Positions 25,960 through 35,683 of a DNA stretch of 64,000 nt are shown here, one piece after another; positions within the stretch are counted from its first letter, which is position 1; the number at the start of each line of letters is the position of its first letter. The notes under the pieces are model-generated. The model worked only from the letters and a program-made list of their open reading frames with translations. It did no database searches and was not told where the DNA came from. Made by a program: the position numbers and the translations under genes. Origin of the DNA: Pedobacter sp. AK013. GTDB taxonomy: Bacteria > Bacteroidota > Bacteroidia > Sphingobacteriales > Sphingobacteriaceae. The stretch is from positions 222,501-286,500 of the forward strand of contig NZ_JACHCQ010000003.1 of assembly GCF_014205835.1 (NCBI RefSeq), given 5' to 3'.

Positions 25960-26961
25960 TTAGAGTTTCACATATCCCTCAAAATTCGCCAGGCAAGGAT
26001 AACTTGCACCTTCGAGCAACGTAATTTTCACATAACGGATTGGGGCTGTTGGCGAAACAGCAAATTTCTGCTCACTCACTGTAGTTGGATTGAAAATCCG
26101 TTCATCGCCCAATTGAGAAAAAGTAACGCCATCTACACTCCCCGAAATGGAAAATTTGCTAAAACCTTGTTTTGGATCGGTATGGGCGTTAAGGCCGATG
26201 TAAGAAAGTAAACTTGCCTTTTTCATATCAACAACAATCCAATGCGGATATGGATGCAGCACATCGTAATCAGCTTGCCAGAATGATGGGACTGTTGGTG
26301 CTGTTGGACTTTTGGCCGAAATTACATCAACCACATATGCGGCTAAATTGGTTTCATCGCCAGGATAATTTACTTCGCTCGAAGCTGTTGCTGTCCATCC
26401 TGTTTTGCTCAACGCAATATCGGTAAGTGGCTTCCTTTGCTGCAAACCGGTAACAGTAAATTCAGACAGAAAGGTAACGTTGCCCGTTTGTGTTGTTGCT
26501 TTTTCGAGGGTAGTTAATCTAAGATAACGTACATTCCTGGCAGGCGAGAAAGTAAATGCCTGTTCGGTATAAGTGGCAGGATTAAATGTAAGCTCGCCAA
26601 TAGTTGTAAAACTCGTTCCATCATTACTACCTTCCAGTCTGAATTTGGTAAAACCTTTCGGGTCGCCCTGTTTTGTGGTTAAACCAATTTTTGTTACTAC
26701 CGTCTGTTTTTTCATATCGATTAATAACCAATGTGGAAATGTAGCGGTAGCATTAGAACTCCAAAAAGTATTCGTATTGCCATCTAAAACAGTTGCGGGT
26801 AAATTAGCCGTTCCCTGACTAGAAGCTGTTGCACTCCAGCCCGAACGGTCTAACGCAACCTCTTCTAAATTGGACGTAAGCTCAGCACTTTTGTCCTTTT
26901 TACAACCTATTGCCAAACCTACAAAAAGGAGGCAAACGGTATATATTTTTATATTTTTCAT
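25960..26961 (-). CDS. Lipoprotein with two discoidin (F5/8 type C) domains
   Basis: This 333-residue protein has lipobox Cys20 (GLAIGCKKD) and two repeated discoidin-like domains at about 38-172 and 183-333. Each has the family pattern SGWxATASS, then HWLLIDMKK or HWIVVDMKK, then a GSxDGxxF strand and RYLRLT or RYVKIT. F5/8C domains bind carbohydrates or proteins. It is the third gene of the susC-susD operon, where a surface glycan-binding protein is often found, so a glycan-binding role on the outer membrane is inferred. Confidence 0.85.
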   Translation of the reverse strand: MKNIKIYTVCLLFVGLAIGCKKDKSAELTSNLEEVALDRSGWSATASSQGTANLPATVLDGNTNTFWSSNATATFPHWLLIDMKKQTVVTKIGLTTKQGDPKGFTKFRLEGSNDGTSFTTIGELTFNPATYTEQAFTFSPARNVRYLRLTTLEKATTQTGNVTFLSEFTVTGLQQRKPLTDIALSKTGWTATASSEVNYPGDETNLAAYVVDVISAKSPTAPTVPSFWQADYDVLHPYPHWIVVDMKKASLLSYIGLNAHTDPKQGFSKFSISGSVDGVTFSQLGDERIFNPTTVSEQKFAVSPTAPIRYVKITLLEGASYPCLANFEGYVKL

Positions 26962-27017
26962 CTCTTTAATTTTGATTTCAATGGTGATAAAGCCCTCATT
27001 ATTTTATCACGGATGAG

Positions 27018-28520
27018 CTAAGGGTTTTGAGTTAGATTTTTGTTATTGTCTATCTCATACTGTGGAACATAAAAAATAACACGTGCATCGGTAGGCAAAA
27101 TGGTTTGCGTGATGTTTGTATTTGGCGTGTTATTTAAGGCATGTGTCCCCGGATAGTTTCTTGTCATCGATCTGTTGTTCCTGAACAGATCATAAGCACG
27201 CTGTCCTTCAAAAGCAAATTCGAGTCTACGTTCTTCTAAAACTACATCCAAAGCCGTTTTATTTTCTGCAGCAATGCCTGCAAGCGTTAAAACCGGAATT
27301 CCGGCCCTGGTACGGATCAGGTTTACATCATCGAGTGCCAATTGTGCATTGCCGAGTTTGGCATTTGCCTCGGCTTTGTTCAAATACATCTCAGCCAAAC
27401 GCAGGTAAACCGGTGAGCTTAAATTTGCAATCCCTTCCTGCAAATTGTATTTGGTTACATAATACATCGGTACATTTGGAGCTATTTTAGTATTTACCTG
27501 CAGCACACCGTTAATTTTATAAGGCGCAATAAAACTGTGTCTTAAATCTGCAGGATTTTTATCTAACGCTGCCACATACTGCTGAGAAGCATAAATTTCG
27601 CCGTAACCAGTATTGCCTTGAGCACCTGGGGTAGATAAAGCACCAGGTGTACCGCTGTAGTACATAGAGCCGATTGCTCCAAAATCCTGATCTTCTGTTT
27701 TGGTATAACGGATGGCAAAAATAGTTTCAGAATTGGCTTCAGGTGTTTTGGTAAAATAACTGGCATAATCTGTACCTTGAAGCAATTTATAACGACCAGA
27801 AGCGATTACCAGATCGGCATATTTTATTGCATTGGCATTATCACCCATATTTAAGTAAATACGAGATAGCAAAGCATAAGCAACTTCCTTCGATGCAAAT
27901 ATATCCGCCTTTGCTACAGTCATTAAATCTGCTGCTTTTAATAAATCGGCAATGGCAGCGGCGTACACCTCTTTAACGGTATTTCTTGCTGGAGCGCCTG
28001 CGGGTACACCTTCCTTTAAAATAGGAACACCCGGATTTTCACCATTGCCCTGTGTATACGGTCTTCCAAATACGCGAACCAGGTTAAACTCCATCATTCC
28101 CTTTAGGTAAAGATTTTCGCCTTTAAGCTGCTTCAAATCTACACTCGAATTATCTGGAATAGCTGCTATAATCTTATTTGCAGCAACAATAACGTAATAA
28201 GCCTGTTTCCAAAAATTAGCGCCATGTGTCCCCGTAGGAATATGGGTATAGCGATAGCATCTCGAAAGATCATCAGAAGATGGTTGTCCTTGAGCCACAT
28301 TATCTCCCTGAAATTCTGTTAAAAAATGAGCACTCCTAACATAAGTCGCATTTCTTAGCACAGCATAAGTACCAATTGTTGCGGTCTCAATATCGCCGGG
28401 GTTTGTCAATGCAGATTCATCATCAATGGCTGTTGATGGTTTTACTTCCTTTTTACAAGCACTTACACTAAAAACCAATGCCAGTGCAGCTATATATATT
28501 TTAATTTGATTCGCTTTCAT
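27018..28520 (-). CDS. SusD/RagB family outer-membrane nutrient-binding lipoprotein
   Basis: The 500-residue protein has lipobox Cys22 (SVSACKKE) and the SusD architecture: TPR-like helices (YALLSRIYLNMGDNANAIKY, LRLAEMYLNKAEANAKLGNA) and the C-terminal signature VLEERRLEFAFEGQRAYDLF followed by RNNR. SusD proteins cap the SusC channel and help capture oligosaccharides or other nutrients. It lies 12 bp downstream of the susC-type gene. Confidence 0.95.
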   Translation of the reverse strand: MKANQIKIYIAALALVFSVSACKKEVKPSTAIDDESALTNPGDIETATIGTYAVLRNATYVRSAHFLTEFQGDNVAQGQPSSDDLSRCYRYTHIPTGTHGANFWKQAYYVIVAANKIIAAIPDNSSVDLKQLKGENLYLKGMMEFNLVRVFGRPYTQGNGENPGVPILKEGVPAGAPARNTVKEVYAAAIADLLKAADLMTVAKADIFASKEVAYALLSRIYLNMGDNANAIKYADLVIASGRYKLLQGTDYASYFTKTPEANSETIFAIRYTKTEDQDFGAIGSMYYSGTPGALSTPGAQGNTGYGEIYASQQYVAALDKNPADLRHSFIAPYKINGVLQVNTKIAPNVPMYYVTKYNLQEGIANLSSPVYLRLAEMYLNKAEANAKLGNAQLALDDVNLIRTRAGIPVLTLAGIAAENKTALDVVLEERRLEFAFEGQRAYDLFRNNRSMTRNYPGTHALNNTPNTNITQTILPTDARVIFYVPQYEIDNNKNLTQNP

Positions 28521-28532
28521 ATTTTTCCTCTC

Positions 28533-31500
28533 CTATAAACTAATGTTTACACCAAACAATATTTTTTTGCTGATCGGGTATCTAAAACTTGAACTTCCCG
28601 GAACAACATTGGGATCATTATCATCTGGCGCCAGTACAACCTCAGGGTCTATACCCGAAAATTTAGTTCCTGTCCAAAGGTTATCGCCACTAACAAAAAT
28701 CCGGGCACTACTTATTTTAATTTTACTTAACCAGCTTGTTGGAATCTGATAGCCGAGTGTAATATTGCGCAAACGGATATAACTTCCATCTTCCAGGTAA
28801 CGTGATGATTGTTGATTGGAATCATGGTTACCACCTAAAACCGGTTTAGGGTGTGTAGCAACATCTCCAACTTTTTCCCATCTGCTCCAGCCTGATTTTA
28901 ATACCATCGCATTATAACTTTCGTACAAACCATCATTATCAAAATAAGCACGGCTATTGTTATACACTTCATTGCCATAAACAAAATTGAAAAACGCGCT
29001 TAATGAAACACCTTTATAGCTAAAGGTATTGGTAAAACCTCCTGTAAATTTTGGTGAAGCCGATGTTCCGGTATATTGGCGGGTAGCCTGAGCGTAAGTA
29101 TTGGTCACCGCGATATGGTTTACCCCATCTGCATCAGTAATTACTTTTTCCCAAAGCGGATCGCCATTGTTTGGATCTACTCCTGCCCAAATCGGCATTT
29201 TCCAATCATAAATATCACGACCTACCGCCTTTGGCTGAGAACCGCCTGGATTAATAGCATCCTTTCCTTCAGTAAGGCCTAAGATGGTATTGCGGTTAAA
29301 GGCCATATTGAAATTGGTTTCCCATTGGAACTCACCTGTAAAGTTTTTAGTATTGATGCTGAACTCAAGCCCTCTGTTTTTTAAGGCACCAACGTTTTGG
29401 AAAATATATCCGTAACCATCAGTTGAAGGCAATGGCACTTTAAACAATAGCGCATTAGAGCGTTTATCATATAAATCAACAGTTAAATCTATCCTATTCC
29501 AAAAACCGATATCCAAACCAATATTGGCTGTTTTTTGCTTTTCCCAGGTTAAATCAGGATTGCCTTTTTGATCAGGCCTAGCCCCAGGCAAACCGCCATA
29601 ACTGGCTGACGCATCAATGGCATATAGTCCTAAAGATGGATAATCGCCAATTTCGGCATTACCCGTTGTACCATAACTTGCCCTTAATTTTAAGAAACTA
29701 ATCGGTTTAACTTCTTTTAAAAATTGTTCGTTGCTCAAAATCCATGAAGCACCTAACTGATAAAAATCGCCACCACTTTTGTTTAAACCAAAACGCGAAG
29801 AATTTTCGTGCACAAAGGAGGCAATTGCAAAATATTTACCTGCATAATTATAATCAACCTGGCTTAAATATTTGCTGAAATTATATTCATTTGTCCCTCC
29901 AGATGGATTGCTGATAATATCGGTTGCGGTAGACATTACCGGACGGCCTGCCGGAAGATTTTTACCATTTAGATTAGCTTCATCGTAGTAAGATTTTTCA
30001 GCTTCGCCAACTGCCAATACTGTTAAATGATTTTCACCAAAGCTATTTTCGTATTTCAGTCTGTTTGAGCTCAACAACCTGTTTTTGTATGTTGTTGAGT
30101 TGTAAAGCGAGCCATTAGTTGCGCCCCCTTCTTTAGTTCTTTTATCGTAATAATCTACAGCAAACGTATTGTAAAAAGTGGTTCTGTTATAACTGGAGAA
30201 AGTCAGGTTTTTTACAATGTTATAATCTAAATTCACATCGGCACTTAAATTTAAGCTTCTTTGATAAGAAAGATTATACTGCGTAGAATGAAGAAAATTT
30301 TCTACATCGCGGCCTTTCCATGTTGGTGTAATCCGTGGATCAACAGGTGTTCCATCAGCATTGTATGCAGGATCGAAAGGGAGATTTAAATAACCATCTC
30401 CAAGTGTATTGCTGTTCGCATAGTTATTTCTGGTAAATACACCGTTTAACAATAAACTCAATTTAAGTTTTTTGGTTAACTGGCTATTTAAATTCGCCCT
30501 TAAGTTATAGGCATTTTTATCGTTATTGATTACTGTACCCTGTTCTCTATAAAAGTTACCGGCAATATAGTACCTCGTTTTTTCTGTACCTCCTGATGCA
30601 GACAGGGTATAGTTCTGCGTCATTCCGTTCTGGGTAGCCAAATCCCACCAATTGGTATCATTTTTTAAAACAGATGGATCGGGATTGGAAAATGTTTTTT
30701 GATAATCATACAATTGCTGACTGTTCATCAATTTGAAATGACCAGTAGAAGGTGAGTTAAAACCTACTGTTGAACTGAAATCTATTTTTGCCTCTCCCGC
30801 TTTACCTGTTTTAGTGGTTACGATGATAACGCCACTACCTGCACGTGAGCCATATAAGCCCGTAGCCGCAGCATCTTTTAAAATGGTAATAGATTCCACA
30901 TCATTTGGACTATAAGTAGCACCTTCGGTACCGTAAGCCCCAAGAATATTTCCATCTACCACTAACAACGGCGCTGTTCCACCATTAATACTTCCTATGC
31001 CCCTTATCGTCATTTTAGGAGCAGAAGTAGGATCTCCACTGCCAGAAGAAACCACAACGCCAGGGGCTTTACCCTGAATCATGGAAATTACATCGTTGGA
31101 TGCTACCCCCTTTAGCTTTTCGGCAGAAATTACCGAAACAGAACTCGATAATTCTCCCTGCTTTTTTGACGAATAACCAACCACTACTACATCGCTCAGG
31201 CTGTTATTTTCTTCCTCGAGGCTAACGTTTATTGTAGTTTTGCCATGAACAGGAATTTCCTGTGTTTTATAGCCTACAGATTTAATGATTAAAATGCCAT
31301 CAGCAGGCACAGTGATTGCAAAATTACCAGATCCATCAGTAGAGGTGCCGATACTTGGATTTGATTTTAAAGTGATGGTTACCCCAGGAACCGGACCAGA
31401 TTTATCGGTTATTTTTCCTTTAATGGTAATATCGGCAAAGTGGTTTGGACCCATTGCCTTGGGATTAAGGTCTGTGTGATGGTTTAAATCGGCAAAAGCT

Positions 31501-31562
31501 TTACTTTCGTTAAGCCATAATAAGCCAACTGTACCAAAAATCAGTAAAGATTTAATCTTCAT
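28533..31562 (-). CDS. SusC/RagA family TonB-linked outer-membrane transporter
   Basis: This 1009-residue protein has a signal peptide, a carboxypeptidase-regulatory-like domain (near residues 45-115), the SusC signature LSDVVVVGYSSKKQ near 117-130, a plug domain with MIQGKAPGVVV and ILKDAAATGLYGSRAGSGVI, and a C-terminal 22-strand barrel ending with Leu as usual. It imports ligands captured by the SusD partner using TonB-ExbBD energy. The ligand cannot be told, because no glycoside hydrolase is encoded beside it. Two LacI-type palindromes lie upstream. Confidence 0.96.
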   Translation of the reverse strand: MKIKSLLIFGTVGLLWLNESKAFADLNHHTDLNPKAMGPNHFADITIKGKITDKSGPVPGVTITLKSNPSIGTSTDGSGNFAITVPADGILIIKSVGYKTQEIPVHGKTTINVSLEEENNSLSDVVVVGYSSKKQGELSSSVSVISAEKLKGVASNDVISMIQGKAPGVVVSSGSGDPTSAPKMTIRGIGSINGGTAPLLVVDGNILGAYGTEGATYSPNDVESITILKDAAATGLYGSRAGSGVIIVTTKTGKAGEAKIDFSSTVGFNSPSTGHFKLMNSQQLYDYQKTFSNPDPSVLKNDTNWWDLATQNGMTQNYTLSASGGTEKTRYYIAGNFYREQGTVINNDKNAYNLRANLNSQLTKKLKLSLLLNGVFTRNNYANSNTLGDGYLNLPFDPAYNADGTPVDPRITPTWKGRDVENFLHSTQYNLSYQRSLNLSADVNLDYNIVKNLTFSSYNRTTFYNTFAVDYYDKRTKEGGATNGSLYNSTTYKNRLLSSNRLKYENSFGENHLTVLAVGEAEKSYYDEANLNGKNLPAGRPVMSTATDIISNPSGGTNEYNFSKYLSQVDYNYAGKYFAIASFVHENSSRFGLNKSGGDFYQLGASWILSNEQFLKEVKPISFLKLRASYGTTGNAEIGDYPSLGLYAIDASASYGGLPGARPDQKGNPDLTWEKQKTANIGLDIGFWNRIDLTVDLYDKRSNALLFKVPLPSTDGYGYIFQNVGALKNRGLEFSINTKNFTGEFQWETNFNMAFNRNTILGLTEGKDAINPGGSQPKAVGRDIYDWKMPIWAGVDPNNGDPLWEKVITDADGVNHIAVTNTYAQATRQYTGTSASPKFTGGFTNTFSYKGVSLSAFFNFVYGNEVYNNSRAYFDNDGLYESYNAMVLKSGWSRWEKVGDVATHPKPVLGGNHDSNQQSSRYLEDGSYIRLRNITLGYQIPTSWLSKIKISSARIFVSGDNLWTGTKFSGIDPEVVLAPDDNDPNVVPGSSSFRYPISKKILFGVNISL

Positions 31563-31787
31563 GTTATTGTTGTTTTTTTAAGTTAGTTGATAGGTTGCGG
31601 TGAGATAATTCAGATTTCTTCTTTTTAAATCATAGGCTAATTATCTTTTTTATACATAAGAATTTTTAGGATGTTGTTGCTCGCTCGTTGAAAAAAGGAG
31701 TATGTAGTGAAGCTGGTTAACCTCCATATTTTCCCTTTCCAAACCTAATTTAAGCGATTTGAAGCATGCAAAATCTGCAAACACCAC

Positions 31788-31799
31788 GCAAACGTTTGA
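31788..31799. promoter_or_regulatory. LacI-family-type operator palindrome 1
   Basis: The sequence GCAAACGTTTGA contains the perfect 10-bp palindrome CAAACGTTTG with a central CG, as typical for LacI/GalR/PurR-type operators. It lies about 230 bp upstream of the susC-type start. A second copy is 173 bp further away, which suits looping or cooperative repression or activation. Confidence 0.55.
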
Positions 31800-31960
31800 T
31801 TATAAATTAAGAAATTGACCAATTTTATACCTCTTGCCGGATGGCAATAGAAACTTATTAAAAGAACACCCATTTAATATTATTGAAACTGTTTTTTCGA
31901 ACCAATAATTAAAGAAATCTGTCTAAGAAAATAGATGATCACCTAGGGGAAAAAAAACTA

Positions 31961-31972
31961 ACAAACGTTTGC
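31961..31972. promoter_or_regulatory. LacI-family-type operator palindrome 2
   Basis: The sequence ACAAACGTTTGC repeats the perfect palindrome CAAACGTTTG seen at 31789-31798. The two are in the same gene-free stretch (31563-32083) before the SusCD operon. No LacI-family regulator gene is in the window. Confidence 0.55.
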
Positions 31973-32083
31973 GTTAAGATTTTTAAGCTTACAGAAATAA
32001 AAAACCTTAACAATCCACTTTGGGGAATAAATGTTATACTTTTTACAAAAAAAAGAACCAATGCTTATGGTTGGCAGTAATTA

Positions 32084-32600
32084 TTAAGGATGAAGATTTA
32101 TTTTTGAAATAATCTGAGAAAATACCCTGTCACTATTTTGCTCTGGACTTTCTGTATGAATTTTAATGACAAGATTAGCGTTAACAGCCGGCTCAAACTT
32201 AGCACTAATGCCGGTAAAGTTTATAACCAGATTTAGGCCGGCATTTTCATATAAACCTTTCTTTTACATCTCTTTCCTGGCGAATGGCCAAGCGACAGTC
32301 TAAAAAAACTTCTAAATACTATTCACCGATAATTTTGGCAGTCAATACCCGGTGTTCTTACAAAGGCGTAACAAAAGAGCAAATGTTAATGATATTGTTT
32401 TTTAACATCCCTTCGGCAATTTCTGCTGCCCGCCTGATGTTTCCGGCCCGATCTGATTCGCCAAAACCCAAATCTAAAGTCATTGTAAAGTAGCCTTCAT
32501 CTTCCGGCTTTTCTTTTAATAAAGTAGAATAGTTCTGTTCCAGAACCAGGACCAAAAAACCTGATTAGAATTCCTTTTTCATTTAGACCGGTAAAATTAT
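32084..32600 (-). pseudogene. cysC: Degraded APS kinase (cysC) pseudogene
   Basis: Pieces of adenylylsulfate kinase can be read in order on the minus strand. There is a decayed P-loop region (ILIRFFGPGSGT, near 32530-32580), then EGYFTMTLD joined directly to LGFGESDRAGNIRRAAEIAE (the intervening GDN-R-G segment is deleted), then INICSFVTPL followed by a stop. The same frame resumes with YLEVFLDCRLAIRQERDVK, and after a frameshift GLYENAGLNLVINFTGI leads to a stop at 32084-32086. APS kinase makes PAPS from APS. Walker A loss, an internal deletion, stops and a frameshift rule out function. Confidence 0.8.
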
Positions 32601-32658
32601 TTTTGGATGAAACTTCGAGAGGCATTGTGCGTTAAACGGGATTATTTAATAACATAAA

Positions 32659-32699
32659 AAGCCCTTAACATTCTCTTCTGATAGCAATGTTAAAGGCTT
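32659..32699 (-). terminator. Terminator of the beta-barrel protein gene
   Basis: AAGCCCTTAACATT (32659-32672) and AATGTTAAAGGCTT (32686-32699) form a stem with one mismatch. On the minus strand it is followed by TTTT. It begins 16 bp past the stop of the gene at 32716. Confidence 0.7.
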
Positions 32700-32715
32700 A
32701 AAATAATTGGAAAAA

Positions 32716-35532
32716 CTAATTCACCGTATTACGCGGATTATTTCTTTCGTTGTTTGCCCCTACTTTGGTCAATTTATAATTTAAAGATAAATAAAAATAC
32801 CTGGTAATGTTATTGTACCGTACATCCTCAATCCGGCTACTGTTTACAATCCTATCTATGCTCGTGTTTTGGTTCAAAATATCAAAACCTTTCAAACTTA
32901 AAGTTACCCTGCGTTTCATTAAATATTTATTTACCCCGGCATTAAGCAAAAAGTAATTATTGTTAAATCCATCGGCACGGCCCGCTGAGCCAACATGGTT
33001 CAGATCGGCCTCTACCCTTAAATCTTTAATAAACTCGTAGCTCAGGTTAAGTGTATTCTCCAGACTGAAATATTTATTATCAATGGCCGCTTCTGCTGTA
33101 TTATTTACTTTGGTATAGGCTACATAAGCATAAATGCCAGCATTAAATTTATCATCAATATCATAACTCCAGTTAATATTTGGTCCGATTTCAAACCTAT
33201 TGGTAATGTTTTTAGAACTGCTGATAAAATTTGTTCTGTGTTCGGCAAAAAAGTTCATTCCATAGTTCATCCTTAAGCCCTTAAGTTTGGATGGCATTCC
33301 GAAAAATGTTCCGGCACGCAGATAATAATTGCCGTTTACATTAATGGGTTTAACCGTTTGAACCCCATTGTTGTAGGTAATATCGTTCCCGGTATCATCA
33401 AAAGATAAATTATACAAGAAATAGCCGTTCCAATAGCGGTTATTATCAGGGCTGAATGTATTGAAGTTTACCGAGAGACGGTGATTTTTTCTGGCTTCGA
33501 GATCCGGATTTCCAGCTCTTTGATATAGCGGATTGGTATTGTTCTGTACAGGCTGTAAATCGGTTACCGATGGCAGGTTAACACTCGCTCTGTAATTTAT
33601 AGCGATTGTTTGGTTGGCTTTATTTTTAAAATTTACCGTTAAACGTGGCAACAAATTATAATACGACTTTTCGATGTTGCCCATATTAGCCCCGATGTTA
33701 TTAAATACGTTTGCATTTAATAAACTTTGCTGTCCGTTTAATCCAAAATTATAAGTCCAGTCTTTGCCGGTATAAATGAAACCCAACCCTACGGTTTGCA
33801 AGCTATTGCGGTTATCGAAGGTATTGGTTAATGAAGGAACAATAGTTTCGTAACGATCTGTAATTGGGTTATAATCGAAAGTAAGCTGCTGTGCATCCAC
33901 AATACTGCGTGTAAAACCATAAGCCACATTTGTGCTCCATTTTTGATTTAAAGGTCTTGCATAATTCCCATTAATGGTATAGGTTTTTGAAGCATTTTCC
34001 TGATTGGCTTGTTGATTGATATTGGTTACAGTAGTACCTCCATTTACATATTGATTAAGCAAAGATTGATTTAGCCAATCGGAATTATATGTATTTTGTG
34101 TGCCATTTAAACGGATCGAAACCGAGCCTTTCTTATTTGGCAACCTTCTCAGTACGGTAAACTCTCCAAAGAGAGCGGGCGTAAAATTATGCTGTTTGTA
34201 ATACTGGCTTCCATCATTAGCCTTTCCAGTAGCATCAAAATCAGAACGGAAAGACCGATTGTTGATGTTTGTCGTATTATTCAGGATCACATTCGGCCGC
34301 AGTACAATATCGGTTAAGGAATCTGGATGATATTCTGCCTTAAAGTTAAAACGATGTGCCTGATTGTTACTGTTCCGATCTGTATTATCGAAAGTACGTA
34401 GAATATCTCCTGAGCTTAAATCCTGGATATTTGATAATTTATTACCTAAACCGGAAGAGAAATAAGTAAAATAACTTCCGCTAAGGGCCAGCTTATTGTT
34501 TTTACCCCACGAATTACTATAGTTTACACCTCCACTGTGGGTAGTATACAATCCAATGGCACTGTTGTCAAAAACACCACTTCCTCCAACCGTTACTTTG
34601 CCGTTATTGTTATTGATCGAGAAACTTCCTCCGGCAGGTGGGGCAAAAATATTTCCGATATTGCCACCACTAAAACTGCTTAGGTCATCGTAACCAAAAC
34701 TGGCATCGTTGGTATTGTTACTCATACCCAAAACAGCAAATTGAAGGCTTTTATTAAAATGATTGGCACTTAAATAACTGCCGTATTTATCGGTAGTGCC
34801 GCCAGCAAGATTGGCATTTCCGAACCATCCTTTTTTCTTATCTTCTTTGATGGTTAGGTTAAGTACCTTTTCACGCTGTCCATCATCTATTCCGGTTGCC
34901 TTCGCTTCATGTGTCTTACTATCAATCAATTGTACTTTTGCTATGGCATCAGCCGGTAGGTTTTTGGTTGCAGTTTTGGGGTCAGTACCAAAAAAGTCTT
35001 TACCATCAACCGTTAATCGGGTAACTTTTTGTCCCTGCACCAAAATACTCCCATCTTTATCAACTGTTACACCAGGAAGTTTTTTCAAAAGATCTTCTAC
35101 CGCGGCATTTGGCCTGGTTTTATACGCATTGGCATTAAATTCTATTGTATCTTTTTTAACCGTTGCCGTAGCATATCGGCCACTCACCGCAACATCTTTA
35201 AGGGCAATGGCATCTTCATGCATTTTTAATATTCCCAGTGCAATATTTTTTCCGTTTACGCTTATGTTTTTAGTGATGGAATTATAACCCATTGCAGAAA
35301 TGCTGATTTTATAATCACCGTTAGTCACTGTATTAAAGGAAAATTCTCCAGCTTTGTTGGTTACTACACCAACTTTTTTGGTTGAATCGGCCCTGCTTGA
35401 CAAAACAATACCCACATATTCGATTGGTTGATTAGTTTTTCCATCAATAATTTTTCCATTGATACTACCACTCTGTTGTGCGAAAGATTTCGTAGATAAC
35501 ACACACAACAACATCAATAAATAGGTTTTCAT
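32716..35532 (-). CDS. Outer-membrane beta-barrel family protein with regulatory domain
   Basis: The 938-residue protein has a signal peptide (cleavage near SFAQQ), a carboxypeptidase-like regulatory domain (SINGKIIDGKTNQPIEYVGI, near 23-105), a plug-like region (RPNAAVEDLLKKLPGVTVDK near 139-158, with VTRLTVDGKDFFGTDPKTA) and a long C-terminal barrel. This is the TonB-receptor-like outer membrane protein type common in Bacteroidota, without a SusD partner. Its substrate is unknown. It stands alone with its own terminator. Confidence 0.9.
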   Translation of the reverse strand: MKTYLLMLLCVLSTKSFAQQSGSINGKIIDGKTNQPIEYVGIVLSSRADSTKKVGVVTNKAGEFSFNTVTNGDYKISISAMGYNSITKNISVNGKNIALGILKMHEDAIALKDVAVSGRYATATVKKDTIEFNANAYKTRPNAAVEDLLKKLPGVTVDKDGSILVQGQKVTRLTVDGKDFFGTDPKTATKNLPADAIAKVQLIDSKTHEAKATGIDDGQREKVLNLTIKEDKKKGWFGNANLAGGTTDKYGSYLSANHFNKSLQFAVLGMSNNTNDASFGYDDLSSFSGGNIGNIFAPPAGGSFSINNNNGKVTVGGSGVFDNSAIGLYTTHSGGVNYSNSWGKNNKLALSGSYFTYFSSGLGNKLSNIQDLSSGDILRTFDNTDRNSNNQAHRFNFKAEYHPDSLTDIVLRPNVILNNTTNINNRSFRSDFDATGKANDGSQYYKQHNFTPALFGEFTVLRRLPNKKGSVSIRLNGTQNTYNSDWLNQSLLNQYVNGGTTVTNINQQANQENASKTYTINGNYARPLNQKWSTNVAYGFTRSIVDAQQLTFDYNPITDRYETIVPSLTNTFDNRNSLQTVGLGFIYTGKDWTYNFGLNGQQSLLNANVFNNIGANMGNIEKSYYNLLPRLTVNFKNKANQTIAINYRASVNLPSVTDLQPVQNNTNPLYQRAGNPDLEARKNHRLSVNFNTFSPDNNRYWNGYFLYNLSFDDTGNDITYNNGVQTVKPINVNGNYYLRAGTFFGMPSKLKGLRMNYGMNFFAEHRTNFISSSKNITNRFEIGPNINWSYDIDDKFNAGIYAYVAYTKVNNTAEAAIDNKYFSLENTLNLSYEFIKDLRVEADLNHVGSAGRADGFNNNYFLLNAGVNKYLMKRRVTLSLKGFDILNQNTSIDRIVNSSRIEDVRYNNITRYFYLSLNYKLTKVGANNERNNPRNTVN

Positions 35533-35650
35533 AGCTAAGGTTCTGATTTTTTGTTTGGTTTTGTTAGCCTTTTCTGCAAGGCTTTAGCTATAAGACATCA
35601 GAAATATTAAAATGTGACAGGAAAAATTATTTTTTAACTGGTTAAAACAA

Positions 35651-35679
35651 AAAAAGTCTTTCAAATTGAAAGACTTTTT
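35651..35679. terminator. Terminator after the His/Lys-rich peptide gene
   Basis: AAAAAGTCTTTC (35651-35662) and GAAAGACTTTTT (35668-35679) form a perfect stem with a 5-base loop and T/A flanks on both strands. It lies 5 bp past the minus-strand stop at 35684. Confidence 0.75.
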
Positions 35680-35683
35680 ATTG

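Noticed and set aside
32284..32493. 69-residue plus-strand frame
   Set aside because: It is the antisense of the cysC pseudogene, whose minus-strand reading gives clear APS kinase segments.
34796..35287. 163-residue plus-strand frame
   Set aside because: It lies antisense to the beta-barrel protein gene, which has a full domain structure in the other strand.
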